A DNA stretch of 64,000 bases from Sphingomonas sp. Leaf208. GTDB taxonomy: Bacteria; Pseudomonadota; Alphaproteobacteria; Sphingomonadales; Sphingomonadaceae. A program made the translations under genes and the position numbers. Below, piece by piece: positions 57,035 to 64,000 of this stretch. Within the stretch, counting starts at the first letter, position 1, and each line of letters starts with the position of its first letter. Under the pieces are notes generated by a model. That model saw only the letters and a program-made list of their open reading frames with translations. It was not told where the DNA came from and did not search any database. The stretch spans positions 372,001 through 436,000 of the forward strand of contig NZ_LMKH01000001.1 in NCBI RefSeq assembly GCF_001421415.1. Direction: 5' to 3'.

Positions 57035-57208
57035 GACGGGCAGGTCTCCTGGCTCGCGGGTCAACGCCGTCCGCGCCGCCTTCTCGGGAACATCCCAATG
57101 GCATGAGGCACGATGGCTCGCCGCGTACAGTTGCAGGGGCAGCCGGGTGTTGCCCGTTCCCATTTCATCCCCCTCCGCGCGAGCGTCGGGGGAACCTGTC
57201 GCGGAGGG
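57035..57208 (-). promoter_or_regulatory. Cobalamin (B12) riboswitch
   Basis: Read on the minus strand, the segment contains the conserved cobalamin-riboswitch core: GGCTGCCCCTGCAACTGTA with CGCGGCGAGCC (57142 down), a GCCATTGGGATG variant of the GCCACTG box, and then GACCCGCGAGCCAGGAGACC with TGCC (57062-57039). The P1-type ends CGCGACAGGTTCC and CCTGCCCGTCGCGG are mutually complementary. It lies about 185 bases upstream of DUF1636 and should shut off DUF1636-cobT-cobC-cobS when adenosylcobalamin is abundant. The expression platform is not clear. Confidence 0.93.
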
Positions 57209-57286
57209 AGCGATACGCGGGGGGCGGAGACGACGCAAGACACGGCTACGTCCGTTAGAAGTCCGCCAGCCGTCCCCACGCCCTCC

Positions 57287-57368
57287 CGTCATCCTGACGA
57301 ACGTCAGGATCCAGGGTAACGGGTGGTGGTCTTCGTGGCTCTGGGTCCTGACTTTCGTCAGGATGACG
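57287..57368. repeat. Paired-hairpin intergenic repeat, CGTCATCCTGACG family
   Basis: The left arm CGTCATCCTGACGAACGTCA then GGATCCAGGG pairs in inverted order with CTCTGGGTCCTGACTTTCGT then CAGGATGACG. It has the same layout as the 8617 element with TCCTGACG in place of TCCCGGCG. It lies between the riboswitch and cobO. Confidence 0.75.
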
Positions 57369-57405
57369 GACGGTGGTTGTAACGGATCGTAGAGTACGAA
57401 GCCCC

Positions 57406-58005
57406 CTAGAACTCCACACCCGCCTGCGCCTTGACCCCCGACCGGAACGGATGCTTCACCTGCGTCATCTCGGTCACGAGGTCCGCCACCTCGATCAACG
57501 CATCGGGCGCGTTCCGCCCGGTCACCACGACATGCGTCATCTCCGGCTTCGCCGCCAACACGGCGAGAACCTCGTCGACCGGCAGATACTCATACCGCAA
57601 AACGATGTTCAGCTCGTCCGCGACCACCATCGCATAGGACGGATCCGCGATCATCCGCTTCACCTCGTCCCAAGCCTCGCGCGCCACCGCGATGTCGCGC
57701 GCGCGATCTTGCGTGTCCCAGGTGAACCCCTCCCCCATCGGCTTGAACTCGCAAAGCTCCGGGAACGCATCGAAGATCGCCTTCTCGCCGGTCGCCATCG
57801 CGCCCTTTACGAACTGCACCACGCCGACTTTCCGCCCATGCCCGATCATCCGCACCGCCAAGCCGAACGCGGCGGTCGACTTGCCCTTGCCCTTGCCGGT
57901 GTGGACGATGATCAGGCCCTTCTCGATCGTCTTGCTCGCGACGATCCGGTCGTGGACCTCCTTGCGCTTGGCGCTCTTGGCATTCTGCTCGTCGTCGGTC
58001 CGCAT
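57406..58005 (-). CDS. cobO: Cob(I)alamin adenosyltransferase (CobO/BtuR/CobA type)
   Basis: A 199-residue protein with IIVHTGKGKGKSTAAFGLAV (P-loop), GRKVGVVQFVKGAMATGEKA, VVADELNIVLRYEYLPVDEV and VVVTGRNAPDALIEVADLVT. It transfers the adenosyl group from ATP to cob(I)yrinate or cobinamide. ATG 58005 has AGAGG eight bases upstream; an ATG at 58011 lies too close to it. It is on the minus strand upstream of the riboswitch and is therefore probably not under its control. A repeat follows its stop. Confidence 0.95.
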   Translation of the reverse strand: MRTDDEQNAKSAKRKEVHDRIVASKTIEKGLIIVHTGKGKGKSTAAFGLAVRMIGHGRKVGVVQFVKGAMATGEKAIFDAFPELCEFKPMGEGFTWDTQDRARDIAVAREAWDEVKRMIADPSYAMVVADELNIVLRYEYLPVDEVLAVLAAKPEMTHVVVTGRNAPDALIEVADLVTEMTQVKHPFRSGVKAQAGVEF

Positions 58006-58065
58006 GATCATGTCCTCTCGCGCACCCGATGGCGGATCGCGCCGCGCGGCGCTAGAGCGACCGAC

Positions 58066-59682
58066 ATGCTCCGCATTACCGACCTCAAGCTGCCGCTCAA
58101 CCACGCCGACGAAGCGCTCCCCGCCGCGATCCGCGACCGCCTGCGCGTCACCCCGCGCGACCTGATCCGCTACACCGTCGCAAGGCGCGCGCACGATGCG
58201 CGCGACAAGATGGACATCCAGCTCGTCTATTCGGTCGACGTCACGCTGAAGAACGAGGACACAATCCTCACGCGCTTCCGCAAAGATCGCCACGTCCAGC
58301 GCACGCCGGATACCGGCTATCGCTTCGTCACAAAGGGCGGCCCGAGCTATACCGGCCCCCGCCCGGTAGTGGTCGGCGCAGGCCCCTGCGGGCTGTTCGC
58401 CGGGCTGATCCTCGCGCAGATGGGGTTCCGCCCGATCATTCTCGACCGCGGGAAAGTCGTCCGCGAGCGCACCAAGGACACCTGGGGTCTGTGGCGCAAG
58501 AGCGTGCTCAACCCCGAATCGAACGTCCAGTTCGGCGAGGGCGGCGCCGGCACCTTCTCCGACGGCAAGCTCTGGAGCCAGATCAAGGACCCGCGCCACT
58601 TAGGCCGGAAGGTCCTGACCGAGTTCGTCAAAGCCGGCGCGCCGCCCGAAATCCTCACCGAAGCGCACCCGCATATCGGCACCTTTCGCCTCGTCACGAT
58701 GGTCGAAAGCATGCGCGAGACGATCGAGGCGCTCGGCGGCGAATACCGCTTCTCGACGCGCGTCGACGGTCTCGACGTCGTCGAGGAAGCCGGCATGCGC
58801 CAACTCCGCGGTCTCCATCTCAGCACCGGCGACTATCTCGAAGCCAACCACGTCGTCTTCGCGGTGGGCCACAGCGCGCGCGACACGTTCGAGATGCTGC
58901 ATGCCAAGGGCGTCCACGTCGAGGCCAAGCCGTTCTCGATCGGCGTGCGCATCGAACATCCGCAGTCCTGGATCGACGAAGCGCGGTTCGGCCCGTGCGC
59001 GGGCCACCCCGACCTCGGAGCCGCGGCATACAGCCTGTCGCACCACTGCAAGAACGGGCGGACCGTCTACAGCTTCTGCATGTGCCCGGGCGGCACCGTC
59101 GTCGCCGCGACCTCCGAGGAGGGCTGCGTCGCGACCAATGGCATGAGCCAATATTCGCGAAACGAACGCAACGCGAACTCGGGGATCGTGATCGGCATAG
59201 ACCCGGAGCGCGACTATCCCGGCCACCCCCTCGCCGGGATCGAACTGCAACGCCATTGGGAATCGCGTGCGTATGTCGCGGGCGGCTCGAACTACAAGGC
59301 ACCCGCGCAACGCATCGGCGACCTGCTCGCGGGCCGCGCGTCGACTGCGCTCGGATCGGTAATTCCGTCGTACAAGCCGGGCGTGCACATGACCGACCTG
59401 TCGCAGTGCCTGCCGGAGTTCGCGATCACTGCGTTGCGCGAGGCACTGCCGGCGTTCGGGCGCGAGATCCCCGGCTACGATCATCCTGATGCGGTGCTCA
59501 CGGGGGTCGAGACGCGGACCTCGTCGCCGGTCAGGATCACGCGCGGCGATGATTTCGTCAGCCTCAACACGGCTGGCCTGTTCCCGGCGGGTGAAGGCGC
59601 AGGCTATGCTGGCGGGATCCTGTCCGCGGCGGTTGACGGGATCAAGGTCGCGGAAGCGGTTGCGCTTAGCCTGGTGGCTTAA
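58066..59682 (+). CDS. Large NAD(P)/FAD-dependent oxidoreductase
   Basis: A 538-residue protein with an N-terminal alpha/beta domain (MLRITDLKLPLNHADEALPA, YTVARRAHDARDKMDIQLVY). FAD-binding follows (RPVVVGAGPCGLFAGLILAQ), with ESNVQFGEGGAGTFSDGKLW, AHPHIGTFRLVTMVESMRET, and a C-terminal FAD motif AGLFPAGEGAGYAGGILSAA. It belongs to an uncharacterised family of FAD dehydrogenases. Its substrate is unknown. ATG 58066 starts it; longer frames would be antisense to cobO. The 60-base divergent gap holds the cobO and own promoters. Confidence 0.88.
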   Translation: MLRITDLKLPLNHADEALPAAIRDRLRVTPRDLIRYTVARRAHDARDKMDIQLVYSVDVTLKNEDTILTRFRKDRHVQRTPDTGYRFVTKGGPSYTGPRPVVVGAGPCGLFAGLILAQMGFRPIILDRGKVVRERTKDTWGLWRKSVLNPESNVQFGEGGAGTFSDGKLWSQIKDPRHLGRKVLTEFVKAGAPPEILTEAHPHIGTFRLVTMVESMRETIEALGGEYRFSTRVDGLDVVEEAGMRQLRGLHLSTGDYLEANHVVFAVGHSARDTFEMLHAKGVHVEAKPFSIGVRIEHPQSWIDEARFGPCAGHPDLGAAAYSLSHHCKNGRTVYSFCMCPGGTVVAATSEEGCVATNGMSQYSRNERNANSGIVIGIDPERDYPGHPLAGIELQRHWESRAYVAGGSNYKAPAQRIGDLLAGRASTALGSVIPSYKPGVHMTDLSQCLPEFAITALREALPAFGREIPGYDHPDAVLTGVETRTSSPVRITRGDDFVSLNTAGLFPAGEGAGYAGGILSAAVDGIKVAEAVALSLVA

Positions 59683-59699
59683 CTCGGACATTCCTTGTT

Positions 59700-59770
59700 C
59701 CCCCGCGAAGGCGGGGGTCCAGGAACCACAAACGCCGACGTCCGTAACCCTGGGCTCCCGCCTTCGCGGG
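59700..59770. repeat. Inverted repeat, CCCGCGAAGGCGGG family
   Basis: Arms CCCCCGCGAAGGCGGGGGTC and CAGG pair with CCTG then GGCTCCCGCCTTCGCGGG across about 28 bases. It is related to the compact palindrome at 31923-31965. Confidence 0.75.
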
Positions 59771-59829
59771 AGATCAGATAAGGCTGCGACACTGAGGTTT
59801 CAGGCCTGATTGTCAGGACGACTTCAGGG

Positions 59830-59936
59830 CACCTCCCCGGCGGAGGCTGGGGTCCAGTTGGGGGACAGCCGTGACTGCGCGAAGCGTTCGCTTACTAAGG
59901 TTTCCCAACTGGGCCCCGGCCTTCGCCGGGGAGGTG
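59830..59936. repeat. Inverted repeat, CCCCGGCG family, copy 2
   Basis: The left arm CACCTCCCCGGCGGAGGCTG then GGGTCCAGTTGGG mirrors the right arm CCCAACTGGGCCCCGGCCTT then CGCCGGGGAGGTG. A few mismatches separate it from the perfect 31751 copy. Confidence 0.8.
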
Positions 59937-60035
59937 CGTGGGCGGGACGACGATTGTATTCGAAGGCTGCTAAGTCGTTCGCGGGCAAGAACCGTGGTGC
60001 TCCCGGTGCGCTCAAAATAAAAGCCCGCCCACCCC

Positions 60036-60725
60036 TCACCTCCGCCGCTGCGGCCCAGTCTCGATCAACCACGCCCGCGGCAGCCCCGTCGGCTTCGCCA
60101 TCCCATCCAGCCGCCGCGCGCTCACCAGAGCAACCCGCTTCAGGATCATCTGGTCCTTGAACGCATCCATCCCGCCGCCGGTCGGCTTGGCGAGGATGCG
60201 CTTCACCACATCCATGCCCGCGACGACATGCCCGAACGCCGCGTAACCCGGATAGCCGGCGCGTGCGTCCATCGCTGGCGCCGGGCCGATCGTGATAAAG
60301 AAATTCCCGCCCGCCGATGCCGGCGTCATCCCGCGTGCCATCGAGATCGTCGCGTCGAGATGCTTGATACCCGTCATCGCGGTGGTCTCGAGCGGAAACG
60401 GCGGTAGTATCCGCCGCGCGTCGGTGCGTATGCCCGCCTGGATGAAGCCAAGCTTCGGCGCGGATTTCTGGCGGCTCGCGCGGTAGAAGTCGGTGCCGTC
60501 GAACCGACCGTCATCGACATAGGCGAGGAAATTCGCGGTCGTCTTCGGCGCGTGGCGGGCGTCGAGTGCCAGCAGGATCGGGCCCTCCGACGTGACGATG
60601 CGCACGCGGACAAGGCCGGGCTTCGGTCCCGGTTCGGCGCGCTGTACCGACCGCCTTGCCGGCTGCGCCGTTCCCGCAGTCGCCAAGGCCACAATGGCTA
60701 CGAAGCCCATCATCAAACGCCGCAT
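60036..60725 (-). CDS. Exported cyclophilin-type peptidyl-prolyl isomerase
   Basis: A 229-residue protein with a signal peptide (RRLMMGFVAIVALATAGTAQ) and a cyclophilin domain: VRIVTSEGPILLALDARHAP, FDGTDFYRAS, SMARGMTPASAGGNFFITIG and YAAFGHVVAGMDVVKRILA. It should catalyse proline isomerisation in the periplasm (PpiA type). The ATG at 60725 is followed at once by basic and hydrophobic signal residues. Two flanking repeats isolate it from its neighbours. Confidence 0.9.
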   Translation of the reverse strand: MRRLMMGFVAIVALATAGTAQPARRSVQRAEPGPKPGLVRVRIVTSEGPILLALDARHAPKTTANFLAYVDDGRFDGTDFYRASRQKSAPKLGFIQAGIRTDARRILPPFPLETTAMTGIKHLDATISMARGMTPASAGGNFFITIGPAPAMDARAGYPGYAAFGHVVAGMDVVKRILAKPTGGGMDAFKDQMILKRVALVSARRLDGMAKPTGLPRAWLIETGPQRRR

Positions 60726-61101
60726 TTCGATCACCCACGCCTTTACCGATTGGCGGCGGCTACCTGTCCGTTTGCGGCGAGGCAAGCGCGGGGGGATATC
60801 TAGTGACGTGGAGTAAACCGGTTATCACCGTTGGTACCAACGTCAGTTTTGCACCGCTCAGCATGCACCAGCGAGCGCTTCGGCTTAGTTCCATTCGTCC
60901 GAGTAGGCTCCTCCCCGGCGGAGGCCGGGGCCCAGTGGGAAACGTCGGTGATGTAGGTTTGCGCTTTGTCACTCAGGCCATGCCAACTGGGCCCCGACCT
61001 TCGCCGGGGTGGTGTACCTGTGGGCAGTTCGTCTTAAACTTTCTTGTGCGCAGGGTCGCTCGTAATGCCGAATCACACCGCTACGACCGCACTCCTACCC
61101 C
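60726..61101. other. Intergenic region upstream of the cyclophilin, with a repeat
   Basis: About 375 bases between the cyclophilin start and the zinc-finger protein stop. It should contain the cyclophilin promoter and holds the inverted repeat at 60908-61014. I see no gene in it. Confidence 0.5.
60908..61014. repeat. Inverted repeat, CCCCGGCG family, copy 3
   Basis: Left arm CTCCTCCCCGGCGGAGGCCG then GGGCCCAGTGGG; right arm CCAACTGGGCCCCGACCTTC then GCCGGGGTGGTG. It is a diverged relative of the 31751 element, with mismatches in the outer part. Confidence 0.78.
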
Positions 61102-61407
61102 TCAAACATAGCGCGGAATCGGCCCCACCTGCGGCGTCTGGTCCGGGAGGTTCACCATCGTCTCGTCCACGAAGCACCAGCCCCAGCCCTCCGGCGGGTC
61201 ATACCCCTCGATGATCGGATGCCGCGTCGCGTGGAAATGCGCGGTCGCGTGGCGGTGCGGGGAGTCGTCGCAACAGCCGACATGGCCGCATTCCCGGCAC
61301 AGCCGCAGATGCACCCATTCGCTGCCGATCCGGAGACATTCCTCGCACCCCTTGGCGCTCGGCGTCACGTCGCGGATCGTATCCGTATGCGTGCAGCCGT
61401 AGCTCAT
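61102..61407 (-). CDS. UBP-type zinc-finger protein
   Basis: A 101-residue protein with Cys/His pairs MSYGCTHTDTIRD, AKGCEECLRIGSEWVHLRLC, ECGHVGCCDDSPHRHATAHF and HATRHPIIEGYDPPEGWGWC. This is the ZnF-UBP fold that in eukaryotic deubiquitinases reads the free diglycine tail of ubiquitin. In bacteria its ligand is unknown. It overlaps the upstream flavoprotein gene by ATGA, so the two are produced together. It is the last gene of a three-gene operon. Confidence 0.88.
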   Translation of the reverse strand: MSYGCTHTDTIRDVTPSAKGCEECLRIGSEWVHLRLCRECGHVGCCDDSPHRHATAHFHATRHPIIEGYDPPEGWGWCFVDETMVNLPDQTPQVGPIPRYV

Positions 61408-63062
61408 TTCGCGTGCCTTTCCGCCATGTCGGCCAAAACCGTGTGGATCTGCGCGACCACGGCCGCGCCTTCGCCGACCGCCGCCGCGACGCGCTTGGTC
61501 GATCCGGCGCGGACGTCACCGATCGCGAACACGCCCGCGCGGCTCGTCTGCAACGGCAGCGCGGCGGCGCCGGTGACGATGAACCCTTTCTCATCGGTGT
61601 CGACGCAGCCCTTCAGCCAACCCGCATTGGGGTCCGCGCCGATGAACAGGAACAGGTGTCGCATCGCGCACCGCGTCTCGGCGCCGTCGCTGCGTTGGCG
61701 GAAGATTGCCCCGGTCAGCCCGGTCGCACGCTCGCCCTCCAGACCGACGATCTCGGTGCCGACGCGGATCGTCACGTTGGGCAGCGCGGCGATCCGGTCG
61801 ATCAGATATTTCGACATCGTCGCGGCCAGCGGGCGGCGGACGATCAGGTGCAGGTGTTTCACGCGGGGCGCTAGGAACACCCCCGCCTGCCCGGCCGAGT
61901 TGCCGCCGCCGACCAGCGCGACCTCCTCGCCCTCGCACAACCGCGCCTCGATCGGCGATGCCCAATAGGACACGCCCGCGCCCTCGAACTCCGCCAGGTC
62001 GGGGATGTCCGGCCGCCGATACCGCGCGCCAGATGCGACGATAACGGTCCGCGACTGGACGCGTCGATCGCCCGGCAGTTCGAGCGCTAGCGGGTCGCCT
62101 GCGGGCCGATCCTCGTCGCAATCGAGATGTTCGACGGTCAGCGGGATCGCGATCTCCGCGCCGAACTTCAGCGCCTGGCTGAACGCGCGCCCGGCCAACG
62201 CTTGCCCCGATATACCGGTCGGGAAGCCCAGGTAATTCTCGATCCTAGCCGACGCCCCCGCCTGCCCGCCGATCGCGCGCTCGTCGAGCACGATCACCGA
62301 CAACCCCTCGGACGCCGCATACACCGCCGCCGCCAGCCCCGCCGGCCCCGCGCCGACGATCGCGACGTCGTACACGGTGTCGGGATCGAGTTCTGGCGTG
62401 ATCCCGAGGCACGCGGCGACCTCGATATCCGACGGCCGTTTCAGCACCGTACCGTTCGGACAAACGACCAGTGGCAGATCGCTCGATGCAACACCCGTCC
62501 GCTCGACCAATGCTCGCCCCTCGTCATCGGATGCCGCATCGAGGACGATGTTCGGATAGCCCGACCGCGTCAGAAATCCCTGCAGCCGGACGACGTCGGG
62601 ACTGTCCGGCAGGCCGACGATCACCGTCCCCCCGCTGCCCTGCTCGATCAGGCCGACGCGGCGCAAGATCAGCGCGCGCATCACGATCTCGCCGACGTCC
62701 GCGGAGCCGACCATCAGCGCGCGCAGATGCGCTGGATCGAACGGCAGCGCGGTACAGCCTTGGGGGCCAGCGGTGCCGCCCGCGATCGTCGGGCGTCCGG
62801 CAAGCTGGTTGACCTCGCCCGTCAACTGCCCGGGGCCGTGCGTAGTGATCGGCGCCTCGTGGCTGAGCCCGTCGCGACGGACGACGTCGATCGTTCCTTC
62901 GAGCACCAGCCATGCCGCAACGCCGTGCTCGCCGATCGCATAGACTTGCTCGCCCGCGGCAAACACGCGCGCCGGACCGCTCGCAAAGCGCTTGGCCGTC
63001 TGAAGCTGTTCCGCGTTGAGCACCGGGAACATCTGGTGGTCGCGCGCGCCGGGATCGCTCAT
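61404..63062 (-). CDS. cNMP-domain/thioredoxin-reductase-like flavoprotein lacking the CxxC
   Basis: A 552-residue protein in three parts. Residues about 10-135 are a cyclic-nucleotide-binding-like fold (FAAGEQVYAIGEHGVAAWLV, GPGQLTGEVNQLAGRP). Residues about 145-220 are glutaredoxin-like (TVIVGLPDSPDVVRLQGFLT). Residues 230-552 are thioredoxin-reductase-like (FAD motif VAIVGAGPAGLAAAVYAASE, NADPH motif VALVGGGNSAGQAGVF, final FAIGDVRAGSTKRVAAAVGE). Where E. coli TrxR has the redox CATC, this protein has WASP (367-370). Substrate unknown. It overlaps its neighbours by ATGA at both ends. Confidence 0.9.
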   Translation of the reverse strand: MSDPGARDHQMFPVLNAEQLQTAKRFASGPARVFAAGEQVYAIGEHGVAAWLVLEGTIDVVRRDGLSHEAPITTHGPGQLTGEVNQLAGRPTIAGGTAGPQGCTALPFDPAHLRALMVGSADVGEIVMRALILRRVGLIEQGSGGTVIVGLPDSPDVVRLQGFLTRSGYPNIVLDAASDDEGRALVERTGVASSDLPLVVCPNGTVLKRPSDIEVAACLGITPELDPDTVYDVAIVGAGPAGLAAAVYAASEGLSVIVLDERAIGGQAGASARIENYLGFPTGISGQALAGRAFSQALKFGAEIAIPLTVEHLDCDEDRPAGDPLALELPGDRRVQSRTVIVASGARYRRPDIPDLAEFEGAGVSYWASPIEARLCEGEEVALVGGGNSAGQAGVFLAPRVKHLHLIVRRPLAATMSKYLIDRIAALPNVTIRVGTEIVGLEGERATGLTGAIFRQRSDGAETRCAMRHLFLFIGADPNAGWLKGCVDTDEKGFIVTGAAALPLQTSRAGVFAIGDVRAGSTKRVAAAVGEGAAVVAQIHTVLADMAERHAK

Positions 63063-64000
63063 GCCTGCACCACCGGTTCGAGCCCGAGCAACAGCGTCGG
63101 GATCAATTCGGACACGGTCGGATGGATCGGCACCGCCCAACGCAACGCGGACACCGGCTGGTCGGCGTTCATCATGTCGAGGATCCCGTGGATCGCCTCG
63201 CCGCCGCCGGTGCCGAGGATCGCCGCTCCCAAAATCCGTTGTGTATCCGCATCCGCCACGATCTTCATGAACCCCTTCGTCTCGCCCTTCTCGACCGCGC
63301 GCCCGACGCGGGTCATGGGCCGCTTCGATACGAGGATCGGCCGCCCCGTCTTCTCCGCCTGCGCCTGCGTCATCCCCACCCGGCCGAGCGGCGGATCGGT
63401 GTAGAGCGCATAGCCGACCAGCCGCTCGCTCAGCGTCCGGTCGTCATGATCGAGCAGGTTCGCCGCGACGATCTCGAAATCGTTATACGCGGTATGCGTG
63501 AACGCGCCGCGCCCGTTGCAATCGCCCAGCGCCCAAACGCCCGGCACGTTGGTCTGCAGCATGTCGTCGACGGTGACATAGCCCTTCGCATCGGTCGCGA
63601 TCCCGGCAAAATCGAGCCCGAGATCATCGGTATTCGGGCGGCGGCCGACCGCCAGCAGTACATGGCTGCCGATCACCTTCGGATCGCCCGCCTGGCAATC
63701 GACCGATACCGCGACGCCGTCCGCATGGCGCGCGAACGCGATGCAGTTCGCGCCGGTGCGCACCGTGATCCCCTCGTCTTCCAATATGCCGCGCACGGCG
63801 TCCGACACGTCGGCATCCTCGTGCGCGATCAGCCGTTCGCCACGCTCCACCACCGTCACCGCGGCGCCGAACCGACGATACATCTGCGCGAACTCGAGCC
63901 CGACATAGCTTCCGCCGACGACGACAAGATGCCCGGGAATCTGTTCCAGCGCGACCATGTCGGTGTTGTCGAGATGCGGCACGTCGCCGACACCGGGCAT
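63059..64000 (-). CDS. Lpd/mercuric-reductase-like flavoprotein, C-terminal part (cut by window end)
   Basis: The 313 visible residues contain the NAD-binding HLVVVGGSYVGLEFAQMYRR, the second FAD motif VPGVWALGDCNGRGAFTHTA, and the dimer-domain active site with WAVPIHPTVSELIPTLLLG (catalytic His). The first FAD motif and redox cysteines lie beyond the window end. It is a class I pyridine-nucleotide-disulfide oxidoreductase, often annotated as a mercuric-reductase-like protein, but no mer genes are present. It precedes the cNMP/TrxR-like gene by ATGA overlap. Confidence 0.9.
   Translation of the reverse strand: MPGVGDVPHLDNTDMVALEQIPGHLVVVGGSYVGLEFAQMYRRFGAAVTVVERGERLIAHEDADVSDAVRGILEDEGITVRTGANCIAFARHADGVAVSVDCQAGDPKVIGSHVLLAVGRRPNTDDLGLDFAGIATDAKGYVTVDDMLQTNVPGVWALGDCNGRGAFTHTAYNDFEIVAANLLDHDDRTLSERLVGYALYTDPPLGRVGMTQAQAEKTGRPILVSKRPMTRVGRAVEKGETKGFMKIVADADTQRILGAAILGTGGGEAIHGILDMMNADQPVSALRWAVPIHPTVSELIPTLLLGLEPVVQA

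Larger units (their letters stand above)
59683..60035. other. Gene-free interval with two inverted repeats
   Basis: About 350 bases separate the FAD oxidoreductase from the cyclophilin gene. They are largely occupied by the elements at 59700-59770 and 59830-59936. No coding frame in this interval shows family features. Confidence 0.6.

Noticed and set aside
56874..57319. Short frames across the riboswitch interval
   Set aside because: They come from structured RNA sequence and a repeat and show no protein features.
57373..58065. Long N-terminal extension of the FAD oxidoreductase
   Set aside because: This stretch is antisense to cobO; the family start is ATG 58066.
63059..64000. Mercury-resistance locus
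   Set aside because: The partial flavoprotein resembles mercuric reductases, but no merR, merT or merP gene is present and the neighbours point to a different system.

Overview
The window is a contiguous piece of a GC-rich alphaproteobacterial chromosome, most likely Sphingomonas or a close relative (Sphingomonadaceae). This is inferred from gene order and family types, because no rRNA is present. Diagnostic points are the block pepA / lptD-surA-pdxA-rsmA, pckA divergent from a ChvI/ChvG two-component pair followed by a short HprK, RapZ, an EIIA and HPr, a lipoyl-domain PDH E1-beta, and many paired-hairpin intergenic repeats. I see no phage, insertion sequence, CRISPR array, tRNA or rRNA. Coding density is high, and gene pairs often overlap by ATGA, GTGA or TGATG.

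Region by region: 1-6.6 kb is envelope and housekeeping (pepA partial, lptD, surA, pdxA, rsmA). 6.7-12 kb holds a TPR protein, an RsmB-like rRNA methyltransferase, guaB and a band-7/NfeD pair. 12-18.2 kb is a carbon-control cluster: pckA facing chvI-chvG-hprK-rapZ-EIIA-HPr. 18.2-25.8 kb carries an RNA 2'-O-methyltransferase, an L,D-transpeptidase, a lipoprotein, a SulP transporter, a DUF488 protein, trmFO, an EF-hand protein and a phytoene-synthase-fold protein. 25.9-29.1 kb encodes three Tad-type pseudopilin/VWA proteins. 29.1-38.1 kb has pdhAB, an MFS exporter, cysK, a SleB-like hydrolase and an acyl-CoA dehydrogenase with a MerR regulator. 38.1-49.8 kb contains a lipoprotein, hisI, purF, an SDR, cfa, phrB, an HDAC-like deacetylase, rppH, a DUF481 porin-like protein, an M20 hydrolase coupled to astA, a tiny membrane protein and a Crp/Fnr regulator.

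50.1-58 kb is a late-stage cobalamin cluster: cobU, cobD/cobC-type, cbiB, cobQ, cobS, cobC phosphatase, cobT, DUF1636 and cobO. A cobalamin riboswitch at about 57.03-57.21 kb (minus strand) precedes the DUF1636-cobT-cobC-cobS operon. No corrin-ring genes are present in the window, so it fits corrinoid salvage and nucleotide-loop assembly.

58-64 kb has a large FAD oxidoreductase, a periplasmic cyclophilin, and a tightly overlapping operon of a dihydrolipoamide-dehydrogenase-like flavoprotein (cut by the window end), a cNMP-domain/thioredoxin-reductase-like protein lacking the redox CxxC, and a UBP-type zinc-finger protein. That three-gene operon and the DUF1636 gene in the B12 operon, with a possible leader ORF, are the best candidates for undescribed biology. 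Functions are calls from sequence reading only; no database search was possible.
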